DNA of 60,079 nt from Candidatus Uhrbacteria bacterium (GCA_016219925.1 JACRJU010000007.1:1-60079); one strand, 5' to 3'; positions 33,189 to 42,199 are shown, counted from the first letter of the stretch. Notes: generated by a model from the sequence alone, not told the origin. Translations and numbers: made by a program.

Positions 33189-33803
33189 ATGCCTCCCCTC
33201 ACAAAAAAACAAGCAGAGATTCTCGCCTTCATCCGAGAGCATATCGCAGACCATGGGTACGCCCCGTCCTATCGGGAAATCGGTGAACACTTCGGTCTCT
33301 CTTCTCCCGCGACCGTGCACACGCATATTCAAGCTCTGGTTGAAAAACAAGAAATCGCCATCGGTGAAGAAGGAGAAGCTCGTTCGATTGAAATTATCGG
33401 TGCTCTTCCCCAACAACCATCTGTGCTCTTGCCTCTGCTTGGTCTTATTACGGCCGGTGAACCGATCGAAGCGGTACAAGATAATGAAACGATGGCCATC
33501 CCTGCGACGTTTGTCTTGGATGGATCCAATTCCTACGTCTTGAAAGTGAAAGGACGCTCGATGATTGAAGATGGTATTTTGGATGGAGATTTTGTCGTGA
33601 TCGAACGCAACCCATCCCCACGCAACGGCGAGGTGGTCGTTGCCTTGCTCGACAATGCTTATGCCACGCTGAAACGATTTCATCGGGAGAAAACGCGGAT
33701 CCGTCTTCAACCTGCAAACAGCACCATGAGTCCGATCTTTGTTAAAGATTGCATCATTCAAGGTGTTGTGAGAGCCGTCATACGCAAATTCCAGCCAGTG
33801 TAG
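33189..33803 (+). CDS. lexA: LexA repressor
   Basis: 204 residues. The winged helix-turn-helix starts PPLTKKQAEILAFIREHIAD and continues YAPSYREIGEHFGLSSPATV. The C-terminal self-cleavage/peptidase S24 domain has LPLLGLITAGEPIEAVQ (Ala-Gly cleavage site), VLKVKGRSMIEDGILDGDFV with the catalytic Ser, and VVALLDNAYATLKRF with the catalytic Lys. It represses DNA-damage genes until RecA-ssDNA triggers its cleavage. The start at 33189 is chosen because the protein begins here and the operator lies just upstream. A dinB remnant follows. Confidence 0.96.
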   Translation: MPPLTKKQAEILAFIREHIADHGYAPSYREIGEHFGLSSPATVHTHIQALVEKQEIAIGEEGEARSIEIIGALPQQPSVLLPLLGLITAGEPIEAVQDNETMAIPATFVLDGSNSYVLKVKGRSMIEDGILDGDFVVIERNPSPRNGEVVVALLDNAYATLKRFHREKTRIRLQPANSTMSPIFVKDCIIQGVVRAVIRKFQPV

Positions 33804-33901
33804 TTAACAGAGGTTTTAATAAACTGTTTGTTGGCCCGTGAAGGGATCACACGAGCCAATACAACAACCCGAGTCAATACTTGGCACACGCACGGATGTT
33901 T

Positions 33902-33928
33902 CCGTCGCGTATGACGGCTTTTGTTTTG
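33902..33928 (+). terminator. Possible terminator after lexA
   Basis: ccgtc-gcgtat-gacgg followed by a T-rich run (cttttgtttt). It would separate lexA from the small-ORF/dinB unit. Confidence 0.45.
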
Positions 33929-33953
33929 CTTATTTGTGACTATATCTCGACCT

Positions 33954-34124
33954 ATGTCTGAAGCCAGCCTGCGTTATCACAATGTGACGTTGTCTTTTTT
34001 ACCCTCACGTCGAGATCGAAAATTCTCTGATCTTCTTAAGTCAGCTCGTTTGCTTGTCAGCCGTCGTCGGCTCAAACAAAAAATGCGAAGCTTTCTTGCA
34101 GACCGTTTAGATATCCGGGGATAA
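33954..34124 (+). CDS. Small basic protein in the dinB unit
   Basis: 56 residues, very basic at the C-terminal half (LLVSRRRLKQKMRSFLADRL). No family recognised. It precedes the 82-residue gene by 9 bases and so probably belongs to the same transcript as dinB. No clear Shine-Dalgarno, as is common here. Confidence 0.5.
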   Translation: MSEASLRYHNVTLSFLPSRRDRKFSDLLKSARLLVSRRRLKQKMRSFLADRLDIRG

Positions 34125-34133
34125 AAACACCTT

Positions 34134-34382
34134 ATGCATCAGATGCTACACGATCCTGTTGATGTGATCGTCTCCTTCACAGATAATCGTGTCTTGCCGA
34201 GACGCTTGCGTTGGAATAATCGCGACTATCCTATTGAACGCGTCAATCTCGTCCACAGTGCGCGCGAGGGGACGAAGCGTATTTTCTATTTTTCTGTTTC
34301 AGACGCCGCAAATTATTTCAAACTTAGACTTGATCCGGAATATCTCGAATGGCATCTTGTCGAATTATATACAGAGGGATGA
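34134..34382 (+). CDS. DUF6504-like small protein next to dinB
   Basis: 82 residues. RRLRWNNRDYPIERVNLVHS followed by KRIFYFSVSDAANYFKLRLD and LEWHLVELYTEG resembles the beta-rich DUF6504-type proteins seen next to Y-family polymerases and ImuB in other bacteria; this is my reading of the pattern, not a search. Its stop overlaps the dinB start (ATGA), implying coupled translation and a link to translesion synthesis. Confidence 0.65.
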   Translation: MHQMLHDPVDVIVSFTDNRVLPRRLRWNNRDYPIERVNLVHSAREGTKRIFYFSVSDAANYFKLRLDPEYLEWHLVELYTEG

Positions 34383-35185
34383 CACCAAACCCTTTCTCTT
34401 CTATTCCCTCCATCATCCTCCACATCGACATGAATTCGTACTTCGCAAGCGTTGAACAGCAGGCGAATCCTTTTTTGCGCGGAAAACCAATCGGTATCAC
34501 GGGCAAACATCAAGAGCGCAGTATCATTGCCACCGCGTCTATTGAAGCGAAACGTCTGGGAGTCAAAACCGCGATGTCGACATGGGAGGCCAAACAAATC
34601 TGTCCGTCCCTGATTCTTTATCCGGGAGATCCAGAAAAATATTCCGACATCACGCGACGCTTTAATGCGACCTACAGAGAATTCACCGACCGTGTTGAAT
34701 CGTTTAGTGTTGATGAGAGTTTTTTAGATTTATCAGAACGAACTCCAGATTACTTTGGCGCCGCTTGCATAGCCCTGACCATCAGACAGCGACTAAAAGA
34801 AGAGCTCGGCGAATACATCACCGCCTCTATTGGCATCGCTCCAAACAAACTCATGGCAAAACTCTCTTCTGAATCCGTCAAACCCAACGGTCTCACGGTG
34901 ACGCCTCCCCAACAGGTCCTCAATCTACTCGACCGTAGCGCCTTGCAAGATCTGTGTGGAATTGGTCCATGCATCGAACAACGTCTGAACGCCCTTGGAA
35001 TCTTTACGTTTAAGCAATTGAGAACATTTTCCCTTCCTATCGGGCTCTTGTTGAATCCTTCAAAAATTACGGCTTCTGGCTTCATGAAGCAGCTCACGGG
35101 AGAGACGGAGTGGATGAAAATCTCCTGCCAAAATCATATGGCCACTCTTACACTCTGCCCCAAGATACGGACGATCCAAAAGTGA
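34379..35185 (+). CDS. dinB: DNA polymerase IV, N-terminal part (frameshifted)
   Basis: Y-family polymerase catalytic core. Starts SIILHIDMNSYFASVEQQAN (first catalytic Asp), then ATASIEAKRLGVKTAMSTWE, and SVDESFLDLS with the second acidic pair; the thumb/helix-hairpin-helix region LCGIGPCIEQRLNALGIFTF is intact. After about residue 238 the frame leaves the family consensus and stops at 35185. The correct continuation is found one base out of phase, with the switch at ~35093-35097. The gene is translationally coupled to the 82-residue ORF. Confidence 0.85.
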   Translation: MTPNPFSSIPSIILHIDMNSYFASVEQQANPFLRGKPIGITGKHQERSIIATASIEAKRLGVKTAMSTWEAKQICPSLILYPGDPEKYSDITRRFNATYREFTDRVESFSVDESFLDLSERTPDYFGAACIALTIRQRLKEELGEYITASIGIAPNKLMAKLSSESVKPNGLTVTPPQQVLNLLDRSALQDLCGIGPCIEQRLNALGIFTFKQLRTFSLPIGLLLNPSKITASGFMKQLTGETEWMKISCQNHMATLTLCPKIRTIQK

Positions 35186-35604
35186 TGCAACGTTGCTTGT
35201 TGGATTTATGCGATCGCGTGGCCTGGCGCATGCGTCGCGATAAAGTTAGTGCACAAGGAATTCACGCCTATATTCGTTATGGAGATTTCTCCCATATGGG
35301 ACAGCAACGGCTCCTTCGTGAACCAATGGCGAATGGACTCCACTTATTCAAAACCGCTTGGAAACTCATTGAGACATGGCGCGATTGCATGAAGTCGGTT
35401 CGTCTTTTGGGTATCACCGTCTCGCGACTTCTCCCTGCGCCAGAACAAACACCTCTATTCCATAAAGAGCGTAAAATGCTAACTCTTCAAAAAACGCTCG
35501 ATGTTCTTCAACATCGCTATGGGACGGGGGTCTGGACGCGTGCGTCTCTCTTGAGCGTTAATTTTAAAAACCGCTCAAGCGGTTTTCATTTTGATCACGA
35601 ATAA
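35110..35604 (+). CDS. dinB: DNA polymerase IV, C-terminal part (frameshifted)
   Basis: Little-finger domain of the same polymerase in another frame. Coding similarity runs from about 35095 (HGRDGVDENLLPKSYGHSYT; the SYGHSYTLP segment is diagnostic) through RLLREPMANGLHLFKTAWKL. A GTG at 35110 is the first usable start, but independent translation is doubtful. The last codons run through a terminator hairpin. One inserted base near 35094 would restore a single ~408-residue protein. Confidence 0.75.
   Translation: MDENLLPKSYGHSYTLPQDTDDPKVMQRCLLDLCDRVAWRMRRDKVSAQGIHAYIRYGDFSHMGQQRLLREPMANGLHLFKTAWKLIETWRDCMKSVRLLGITVSRLLPAPEQTPLFHKERKMLTLQKTLDVLQHRYGTGVWTRASLLSVNFKNRSSGFHFDHE
35567..35586 (+). 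terminator. Terminator inside the end of dinB
   Basis: Perfect palindrome of four A, ccgct-ca-agcgg and four T at 35567-35586, then cattttg. It overlaps the last codons of the dinB frame. Confidence 0.75.
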
Positions 35605-35626
35605 AAACTTGTTTCGGTAAAACGTT

Positions 35627-36766
35627 TCAGTCTGTCGAAGACACTGCGGCAGAAACCGCATCCACCACGCCGGAATCAAACAGCGAGGGAATAATTTTTC
35701 CAGCCGTAGGCGACGCGATCAAACCAGCGAGCGCGTGAGCCGCGGCCACGCGCATTTGCGGAGTGATTTTTTTGCGTGCCTCCATGGCCCCTTTAAAAAT
35801 TCCCGGGTAGGCCAAGGCATTGTTCACTTGATTTGAAAAATCTGAACGACCCGTTGCCACAACAGCGGCTCCGGCAGCATATGCCACATCCGGCATCACT
35901 TCAGGAACAGGATTGGAAAGCGCAAAGATAATGGCCTCTTTTGCCATGGAGGAAACCATCGAACTCTCAACGATACCGGGCTGACTGACCCCAATCAATA
36001 CATCGGCTCCCACAAGAGCAGACCGAAGGTCGCCCGTTTGGCCATCGGGATTGATCCGAGTGGCGAGCGCATCCTTCACGGGGTTCATTCCCTCTCGTCC
36101 AATCGCAATGACCCCGCGAGAATCCAACATGGTCATCTGCGAAACGCCACCTGCGAGCAACATCTGTGCAATGCCCATGCCCCCGGCGCCCGCTCCGGAG
36201 ATCACCACGCGCACGTGAGAAAGCGACTTCCCGACCACGCGGAGCGCATTAATCAACCCCGCTAAAACAACAACCGCCGTTCCATGTTGATCATCATGCA
36301 TCACCGGGATGTCTAAGGCTTCAACCAAACGTCGCTCAATATCAAAACAGCGCGGCGCAGAAATATCTTCCAAATTGATCGCCCCAAAAGCCGGGGCAAT
36401 GCGTATGACGGTTTCAACGATCTCGTCAGGATCTTTCGTATTCAAACAAATCGGAAACCCATCAAGCCCGGCGAAACGCTTAAACAAAACCGCCTTCCCT
36501 TCCATAACCGGCAACGCCGCAAGCGGCCCAATATCCCCTAACCCAAGAACGGCGGTGCCATCAGTGACAATCGCAACCGCATGTGATTTCATCGTTAAAT
36601 CAAAAACCTCTTCCGGATGAGCCGCAATACGCCGACATGGTTCCGCAACTCCTGGCGTATACGCGAGCGACAGGTCCTCTTTGGTTTCAAGAGGAACGAC
36701 GGATTCAACGGAAAGTTTCCCGCGCGCGCGTCGGTGCATCTCCACAGATTGTTCAAACACATCCAT
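35627..36766 (-). CDS. NAD(P)-dependent malic enzyme
   Basis: 379 residues, the short bacterial form: oxidative decarboxylation of malate to pyruvate. ETKEDLSLAYTPGVAEPCRR is the N-terminal signature, SHAVAIVTDGTAVLGLGDIG and KRFAGLDGFPICLNTKDPDE bind substrate and metal, IPVMHDDQHGTAVVVLAGLI is the DDQHGT metal site, and VVISGAGAGGMGIAQMLLAG is the Rossmann NAD site. No phosphotransacetylase fusion. Alone on its strand; with lower glycolysis it suggests pyruvate-centred fermentation. Confidence 0.94.
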   Translation of the reverse strand: MDVFEQSVEMHRRARGKLSVESVVPLETKEDLSLAYTPGVAEPCRRIAAHPEEVFDLTMKSHAVAIVTDGTAVLGLGDIGPLAALPVMEGKAVLFKRFAGLDGFPICLNTKDPDEIVETVIRIAPAFGAINLEDISAPRCFDIERRLVEALDIPVMHDDQHGTAVVVLAGLINALRVVGKSLSHVRVVISGAGAGGMGIAQMLLAGGVSQMTMLDSRGVIAIGREGMNPVKDALATRINPDGQTGDLRSALVGADVLIGVSQPGIVESSMVSSMAKEAIIFALSNPVPEVMPDVAYAAGAAVVATGRSDFSNQVNNALAYPGIFKGAMEARKKITPQMRVAAAHALAGLIASPTAGKIIPSLFDSGVVDAVSAAVSSTD

Positions 36767-36816
36767 ATTTCAATAGCGGGCCCAGCCCTTTTAGCCTTCT
36801 CTTTAATCGCCTTATT

Positions 36817-37386
36817 CTACTTCCCAAATGTCGCCTCGGCAATGTGCGCCTGCGGATCAGACGAACCACCGTTCGATTGAAGCGTCACGATCACTTGCAC
36901 ATACCCAGAATAATCTTTGTCCTCCTCTCCTTGCCACTGCACGATAAATCGTCCCTCGTCATCCGTCACCATTTCCCCAACGGAGAAAAAATCATACGGA
37001 ATCGGCCGCAACAACCACCCTTCATAATGTTGTTGCTCCCGATCAATCATCGGTAAATCACTCGTGATCTCCAAAAAATACCGCTCATCTTTCGTCCCGC
37101 GATGGACGGTGCCGACCGACGAACCGGAAAGCAAACGAAGAGTGGCTTCTCTCGATTGGGTATCAATGGCGTCATTAACAACCGCCTGCGAAACGGGATC
37201 CGGGCGAAAAACTTGAGCGATCGAAGGGGTCTGCACCGAAGACGTTACTTCAGGAGTATGACGAAACCGCAAAACCGCAATCACAAAAATAATAAACAGA
37301 CCGAGTACGACGAGTCCTGTGGAAGCTCCGGACATCACGCGCTTCAAGCGACCACGCGGAGAGGGGTTGTGGTGATATTCCGTCAT
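36817..37386 (-). CDS. Anti-sigma-K-factor-like membrane protein
   Basis: 189 residues: cytoplasmic N terminus, one helix (STGLVVLGLFIIFVIAVL), and an outside domain with YEGWLLRPIPYDFFSVGEMV and EEDKDYSGYVQVIVTLQSN, the layout of RskA C-terminal domains. It lacks a zinc-binding anti-sigma N-terminal domain and there is no sigma gene beside it, so it is probably a stand-alone RskA-like surface domain. Start overlaps the uvrD stop (ATGA). Confidence 0.72.
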   Translation of the reverse strand: MTEYHHNPSPRGRLKRVMSGASTGLVVLGLFIIFVIAVLRFRHTPEVTSSVQTPSIAQVFRPDPVSQAVVNDAIDTQSREATLRLLSGSSVGTVHRGTKDERYFLEITSDLPMIDREQQHYEGWLLRPIPYDFFSVGEMVTDDEGRFIVQWQGEEDKDYSGYVQVIVTLQSNGGSSDPQAHIAEATFGK

Positions 37387-39422
37387 AACAGTTCATCGAC
37401 GTTGCGCAAAAAACTTTTTCCAATCTGAGCCGAACCCTCAACACGCTCCCCCAAATCGTCGAACACCACAACCGGCTCATCCGGCGAAGCGAGCGGTGTA
37501 CGTCCGCGCAACGATATCGGTTCGAGCAGAAGTTCAGGAAGCTCTTGGAGAAACACCGAAGGTTGATGAAGGATCAGGGTGTCATAGCCGCTCGTAAGCG
37601 GATAAGTAAAGGCCAGCCGTTTGCGCGCGCGCGTTGTCGCTACATAAAATAACCGCCGCTCTTCCTCAAACCCGGCATCCTCTTCCGTCGCTCTTGGACT
37701 TGGAAACTTTCCATCGGCCAGATGCATCACAAACACATTGTCCCACTCGAGTCCTTTGGCTTGATGAATCGTTGAGAGCACGAGGCGATCCTCGCCGGAT
37801 GCCTCTTGCGTGCGTGCGGCTCCATATTCGTCCGTCAGCGAAACTTCGCTCAAAAACGTTTGCAAATCCTCGGTTTGTTCCGCAAACAACGCAAACTGCT
37901 CCACATCTTCCAGACGATCCATAAAATCCGGATACTGTGCCTCCAGATAATCTCGATATTCCGAGGTGAGGACCGTTCTTATCAAATCCGCAGGCTCAAG
38001 CTGAACGGAAAGTTTAACTAAAGTTTTTTTGAGTTGATCCCACCCGTTTTGTGCGCGTTTCCCAACAGACAATTCAAGCGTACACACTTCTTCGAACGTC
38101 TGGGCCTGTCCGACGCTCTGCAGAATTTTTTGCGCCGTGGCCAAGCCAACCCCGCTTTGAAGCCCAAGCAGTCGAAGCCAAGCGGCTTCGTCTTTTGGAT
38201 TAGCGCGCACGCGCACATACGCCAGCACATCTTTGACATGAGCGCGTTCAAAAAATTTCAACCCGCCGCGGTACTCATACGGAATATCCCGCTTCATCAA
38301 CTCAAACTCAAGCGCTTGAGAATGAAACGCTGCGCGAAACAAAACGGCCATCTGCGAAAGAGATCCTCCCTGATTCACGAGTTCCAAAATACGCGTCGCG
38401 ATATACCGCGCCTCCTCCGCTCCGCTTGCAGCCGGGACGACCAAAGGTTTCTCCAACGAACGAGAAATTGCCACAAGCTCTTTTTCAAATTGATCCATGT
38501 TATGCGAAATGGACTGGTTGGCCACCGCAAGAATTTCGGGAGTCGAACGGTAATTCGTGGTCAGACGAAACGTTTTGGTTCCCGGATAAATTTCCGGGAA
38601 ACGCAAGATGTTCTGAATTTGCGCCGCGCGAAAAGAATAGATCGATTGCGCATCATCACCGACGATAAGCACGTTGCCATGCGCTTCGCTCAACAATCGG
38701 ATGATCTCCGCTTGAATGGTATTGGTATCTTGATATTCATCAACCAAAATAAACCGAAACTGCTCGGAAAGCCGACGGCGCACAAGCGGGAACTCTCGCA
38801 AGAGCGTCCGTATATTCAACAACAAATCATCAAAATCCATGGCATCGGCTTGATGCTTGTGCACCTCATACGTTTCGCTCAAGCGTTCGATGATGGTCAC
38901 AAGATCACGTCCGTTTGGATAGCGCTTCTCCACGACCTCGCGCAGAGGTTTCTGCGCGTTTCTCGCATAACTGACAAGGCCGCAGAGCGTTGAAGAGGAA
39001 GGAAACTTGCGCGCGATGGTGTCCACGCGCAACTCTTTCAAGCACACCTTCATGAGCAAGTGGCTGTCTTCTTGATCGAGAATCGTAAAGTTTTGTGAAT
39101 ATCCGAGCTCGGAGGCGTACCGACGCAACAATCGATTCGCCACGGAATGAAACGTGCCGCCCCATAATCCAACCGGCTCTCGTTTTAGCAAAAGCGCCAC
39201 ACGTTGCAGCATCTCGCGAGCGGCTTTGTTCGTAAACGTCAGGAGCAAAATTTCTTGAGGCAAAACCCCCTGCTCGAGCAAATAGGCGACCCGATAGGTG
39301 ATCGTGCGCGTTTTTCCGGAACCCGCGCCCGCGAGCACCAAAACCGGTCCGTCCCCTTCTCGGACGACGGCAAGCTGTTCGGGATTCAATTCTTTTTCGT
39401 AAACAATGGCCGTCTCCCGCAT
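37383..39422 (-). CDS. uvrD: UvrD/PcrA-type DNA helicase
   Basis: About 679 residues, superfamily 1A 3'-5' helicase. LNPEQLAVVREGDGPVLVLA (Q motif), GAGSGKTRTITYRVAYLL (Walker A), FILVDEYQDTNTIQAEIIRL (motif II), IVGDDAQSIYSFRAAQI (III), TFRLTTNYRSTPEIL (IV), STIHQAKGLEWDNVFVMHLA (V) and EEERRLFYVATTRARKRLAF (VI) are all present. Acts in mismatch and excision repair or replication restart. The start is 39422 because upstream codons overlap the next gene's 3' end. Confidence 0.96.
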   Translation of the reverse strand: MRETAIVYEKELNPEQLAVVREGDGPVLVLAGAGSGKTRTITYRVAYLLEQGVLPQEILLLTFTNKAAREMLQRVALLLKREPVGLWGGTFHSVANRLLRRYASELGYSQNFTILDQEDSHLLMKVCLKELRVDTIARKFPSSSTLCGLVSYARNAQKPLREVVEKRYPNGRDLVTIIERLSETYEVHKHQADAMDFDDLLLNIRTLLREFPLVRRRLSEQFRFILVDEYQDTNTIQAEIIRLLSEAHGNVLIVGDDAQSIYSFRAAQIQNILRFPEIYPGTKTFRLTTNYRSTPEILAVANQSISHNMDQFEKELVAISRSLEKPLVVPAASGAEEARYIATRILELVNQGGSLSQMAVLFRAAFHSQALEFELMKRDIPYEYRGGLKFFERAHVKDVLAYVRVRANPKDEAAWLRLLGLQSGVGLATAQKILQSVGQAQTFEEVCTLELSVGKRAQNGWDQLKKTLVKLSVQLEPADLIRTVLTSEYRDYLEAQYPDFMDRLEDVEQFALFAEQTEDLQTFLSEVSLTDEYGAARTQEASGEDRLVLSTIHQAKGLEWDNVFVMHLADGKFPSPRATEEDAGFEEERRLFYVATTRARKRLAFTYPLTSGYDTLILHQPSVFLQELPELLLEPISLRGRTPLASPDEPVVVFDDLGERVEGSAQIGKSFLRNVDELL

Positions 39423-39446
39423 AGTGGGTCTTATTTTAACATACCC

Positions 39447-39474
39447 AAAAAAAAGGACCCCCTTGCAAGAGGTC
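39447..39474 (-). terminator. Terminator overlapping the stop of the 39.5-kb gene
   Basis: Minus strand: gacctctt pairs with aagggggtc, followed by eight T. The stem includes the last two bases of the stop codon, as at hpt. Confidence 0.75.
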
Positions 39475-40747
39475 AGATGGGATGACACGCCACCTTGAGG
39501 TGGTCGTAGAGGTGTCGAATCAGCGCGGAGGGATCTGCTTGCTGATCTTCAAGATCGATCCGGGCAAGCAGGACGTTGCCAATCACGGTGGGCAGAATGT
39601 CCGTGGCGAAGTCTTTGTCGATGGGTTCGCCGGTGAGCGGATCCTTCGACGTGAGCGTCGAGTGGATGGCTCGCAGTTCGTCCAAGATGAGCCGACGCTC
39701 GTTAGGCGAGAGGATTGTTCCGTGCGCGTGATGCTCGGCCACGACGACCAGAATTTCCTCGAGCCGCCACGCTTCGTCAACGAGCATCATCGAGCGATAG
39801 ATCTTGCTCAAAAGCGCGCGGACGTCGTTGAGCGGTTCTTTACTGCGCGCATCGGCCGCATCGTGCATGAGCCCCGCGATCTGCGCAAGCTCTTGGCTGA
39901 CGTGCGTGAACACGCGACTGAAGCGCCGCACACGCATGTCCTTCAGAAACTCACCGTACTGCGCCATGCGATTGGCACGAATACGCAGGGCGCGCGGCGT
40001 GCGCTTGTCGCCGAAGATCTCTGAACTCTCCAGCGCATCTTGCGCGGCCCGTCGGATCGCCCAGCATTCGCGTCGAAGCTGGTCAATGTAGTGTTCGAGC
40101 ACGACAGCGCGCCACTCCATGCGCCGGCCAATGCCACGAACTTCCTGAACGCGCGCCTGCAGATCGCGTTCGGACGCCGTGCACTGCAGAGGAATGGCGC
40201 CGGTGTTGCGTCTGCCGGTCGCGTCTTTAAGCGTCGCGATCTTCACGAAGCGCGTAAACGCCCTGACCTTGAGCGACGCGCGATCAGAGCGATGACGCTC
40301 CGCGCGGCTCTGTGCGCGCCAGACGAAACGGTCTTCTGCGTCAGGCTCGGCCCGAGCAAGTGTCCAGGACGCCCGCATGAGCCAATCCGCATCCATCTGC
40401 GATCGAGCCAGCTCGGGAACCTCGACGCCGCGGTAACGATCATCAATGCGACCGAGACCGCGACGCGCTTCGTAAATCCCGTCGTAAACGACGAACACCT
40501 GCGAAGAGAGATCCGATGGGTGGCCGCCGTTGCGACGGGTGAGGTCGAGATTGCGCGAGAGGATCTGCCCCGCGCGCAAGCCTTGGCCATCACACGCCAC
40601 GATGTACAGACAGTCGTTGACCAACACGATCAGGCTGACCGGATCGAGTTGTGTCGTTGTGCCGCTTCGCATGACCGTGAGCGCGCGAGTGGTGGTGGCC
40701 GAAATCTTGAGATCCGGCCAGAAGACTGCCGTCTCAAAAAAGGACAT
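39473..40747 (-). CDS. Unknown 424-residue protein, GC-rich
   Basis: Not recognised. Soluble, very rich in Arg and Asp. Residues ~1-100 are beta-like (LDPVSLIVLVNDCLYIVACD, SSQVFVVYDGIYEARRGLG); residues ~105-420 are helical (RECWAIRRAAQDALESSEIF, FSRVFTHVSQELAQIAGLMH, LDELRAIHSTLTSKDPLTGE). No transmembrane segment, no obvious catalytic motif. GC-rich codon use, a ggagg Shine-Dalgarno 6 bases from the ATG, its own promoter and its own terminator, like the other GC-rich genes. Confidence 0.75.
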   Translation of the reverse strand: MSFFETAVFWPDLKISATTTRALTVMRSGTTTQLDPVSLIVLVNDCLYIVACDGQGLRAGQILSRNLDLTRRNGGHPSDLSSQVFVVYDGIYEARRGLGRIDDRYRGVEVPELARSQMDADWLMRASWTLARAEPDAEDRFVWRAQSRAERHRSDRASLKVRAFTRFVKIATLKDATGRRNTGAIPLQCTASERDLQARVQEVRGIGRRMEWRAVVLEHYIDQLRRECWAIRRAAQDALESSEIFGDKRTPRALRIRANRMAQYGEFLKDMRVRRFSRVFTHVSQELAQIAGLMHDAADARSKEPLNDVRALLSKIYRSMMLVDEAWRLEEILVVVAEHHAHGTILSPNERRLILDELRAIHSTLTSKDPLTGEPIDKDFATDILPTVIGNVLLARIDLEDQQADPSALIRHLYDHLKVACHPI

Positions 40748-40768
40748 GATTTACCTCCACGGAGAACT

Positions 40769-40797
40769 ACCCTAACGCGCCACAACAAAAACGTCAA
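40769..40797 (-). promoter_or_regulatory. Promoter, TAGGGT type
   Basis: Minus strand TTGACG (40797-40792), 17-bp spacer, TAGGGT (40774-40769), for the gene starting at 40747. Confidence 0.55.
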
Positions 40798-40822
40798 CAA
40801 AAACAGCAGAGGCCACAGCAAT

Positions 40823-40850
40823 AAAAAAACCCGAGAGCGAAGGCTCCGGG
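40823..40850 (-). terminator. Terminator of the aminotransferase gene
   Basis: Minus strand stem cccggagc/gctctcggg (one bulge) closed by cttc, followed by T7. Confidence 0.8.
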
Positions 40851-40856
40851 CATAGT

Positions 40857-42155
40857 TCAGTTGATCTGCTCGAGGGACTCGCGCAGGGCGACCAGGAAGG
40901 TGTCGGCCTCCTGCTCGGTGAGGCAGTAGGGCGGCTTGATGCGCATGATGTTGCCCTCCGGCCCGCCCTTGCCGACGAGCACGTGGCGCTCACGCAGTCG
41001 CATGTGCAGCTTGGCCATGAGCTTGGGGTTGGGATCGAGCGTCCCGTCGTCGTCGAACTCGACGCCGAGCATGAGGCCCTGCCCGCGCACCTCGGCGATC
41101 ACCGGGAACTCCCGCACGAGGCCGCAGAGACCCTCCGCCAACTGGGCGCCGCACGCGCCGATGTTGTCCCGCAGGCTCTCGATCTCCTCGATGGTCGCGA
41201 GCATGGCCGCGCAGGCGAGCGGGTTGCCGCCGTAGGTGTTGAAGTCAAGGAAGTCGTCCATGGCCGCGGCGATACCGGGCGTCGTCGAAACCGCGCCCAT
41301 GGGGAAGCCGCCCGCGATGCCCTTGGCCATCACCACGATGTCCGGGGTCTCGCTCCAGTGTTGGCAGCCGAACCACAGGCCGGTGCGACCGAAGCCGGTC
41401 TGCACCTCGTCGGCGACCACCAGGCCGCCGTAGGCGTGGACGAGTTTGATCAGCTCGTCGTAGTACCGGGACGGGCCCATGATCACACCGCCGTTGCCCT
41501 GGATCGGCTCGACCCAGAGTCCGGCGAAGTTGGCCTTGGCGCCGCCGTGGGCGTGCTTGATCGCGGCTTCGGTGCGATCCAAGCACCACCGGTAGAAGTC
41601 CGGCTCGCCCATCCCCTTGGGCCGCCGCAGGGCGTAGGGGTTGGGGACGAACTGCACGTTGTGGACGTAGGGCGGAGCGTTGCGCCACCCCTGCTGATAG
41701 GTGAGCGAACGCGCGATCGGCGTGCGTCCGTGGTAGGCGTGCTCGAGCGCGAGCAGGCCGGTCTTGCCGGTCGCTCGCATGACGATGTTGGCGGCCAGCT
41801 CGTTGGCCTCGGAACCGGAGTTGACGAAGCGGCACTTGGTGAGCCCCCGGGGCGCGATCTCCCCAAGACGTTCGGCGGCCGCGACCACGACCGGGTTCAG
41901 GTACAGCTCGCTCATGTGAATGAGCTGGCCGGCCTGGTGCGCGATCGCGCTTGCGAGATGCGGATTGCCGTAGCCGACTGAGACGGTCGCCACGCCTCCG
42001 AACAGGTCGAGGTACTCCTCACCCTCGGGGGTGCACAGGTGCGAGCCGTGGCCGGTGACGAACGTCAACGGATCGTCGGGCCAGTAGCGGGTGAGCTTCA
42101 TCAGGGCGGCGCTGGCGCGAGCCTCGAGGTCGGAATCGGAAGAACGCGGGGACAT
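40857..42155 (-). CDS. Class III PLP-dependent aminotransferase
   Basis: About 432 residues, fold type I. The N-terminal CTPEGEEYLDLFGGVATVSV, FVNSGSEANELAANIVMRAT (phosphate loop), LEHAYHGRTPIARSLTY, VVADEVQTGFGRTGLWFGCQ (Asp to the pyridine nitrogen) and DIVVMAKGIAGGFPMGAV (Schiff-base Lys) place it in class III. It most resembles the AGXT2 (alanine-glyoxylate / beta-alanine-pyruvate) subgroup. The start at 42155 follows a ggagg site. GC-rich; next to an aldehyde dehydrogenase, with which it could turn an amino acid into a carboxylate via a semialdehyde. Confidence 0.93.
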   Translation of the reverse strand: MSPRSSDSDLEARASAALMKLTRYWPDDPLTFVTGHGSHLCTPEGEEYLDLFGGVATVSVGYGNPHLASAIAHQAGQLIHMSELYLNPVVVAAAERLGEIAPRGLTKCRFVNSGSEANELAANIVMRATGKTGLLALEHAYHGRTPIARSLTYQQGWRNAPPYVHNVQFVPNPYALRRPKGMGEPDFYRWCLDRTEAAIKHAHGGAKANFAGLWVEPIQGNGGVIMGPSRYYDELIKLVHAYGGLVVADEVQTGFGRTGLWFGCQHWSETPDIVVMAKGIAGGFPMGAVSTTPGIAAAMDDFLDFNTYGGNPLACAAMLATIEEIESLRDNIGACGAQLAEGLCGLVREFPVIAEVRGQGLMLGVEFDDDGTLDPNPKLMAKLHMRLRERHVLVGKGGPEGNIMRIKPPYCLTEQEADTFLVALRESLEQIN

Positions 42156-42179
42156 GGAACCTCCAACAGGGACGTGTAC

Positions 42180-42199
42180 TTCGGGCATGATCGCCCGAA
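42180..42199. promoter_or_regulatory. Leader hairpin/possible operator before the aminotransferase
   Basis: ttcgggc-atgatc-gcccgaa lies between promoter and Shine-Dalgarno. It could stabilise the mRNA 5' end or bind a dimeric regulator. Confidence 0.45.

Noticed and set aside
40983-41981. Long plus-strand frame opposite the aminotransferase, and a similar one opposite the aldehyde dehydrogenase
   Set aside because: The minus-strand proteins have complete catalytic motifs; the plus frames are due to high GC at third codon positions.
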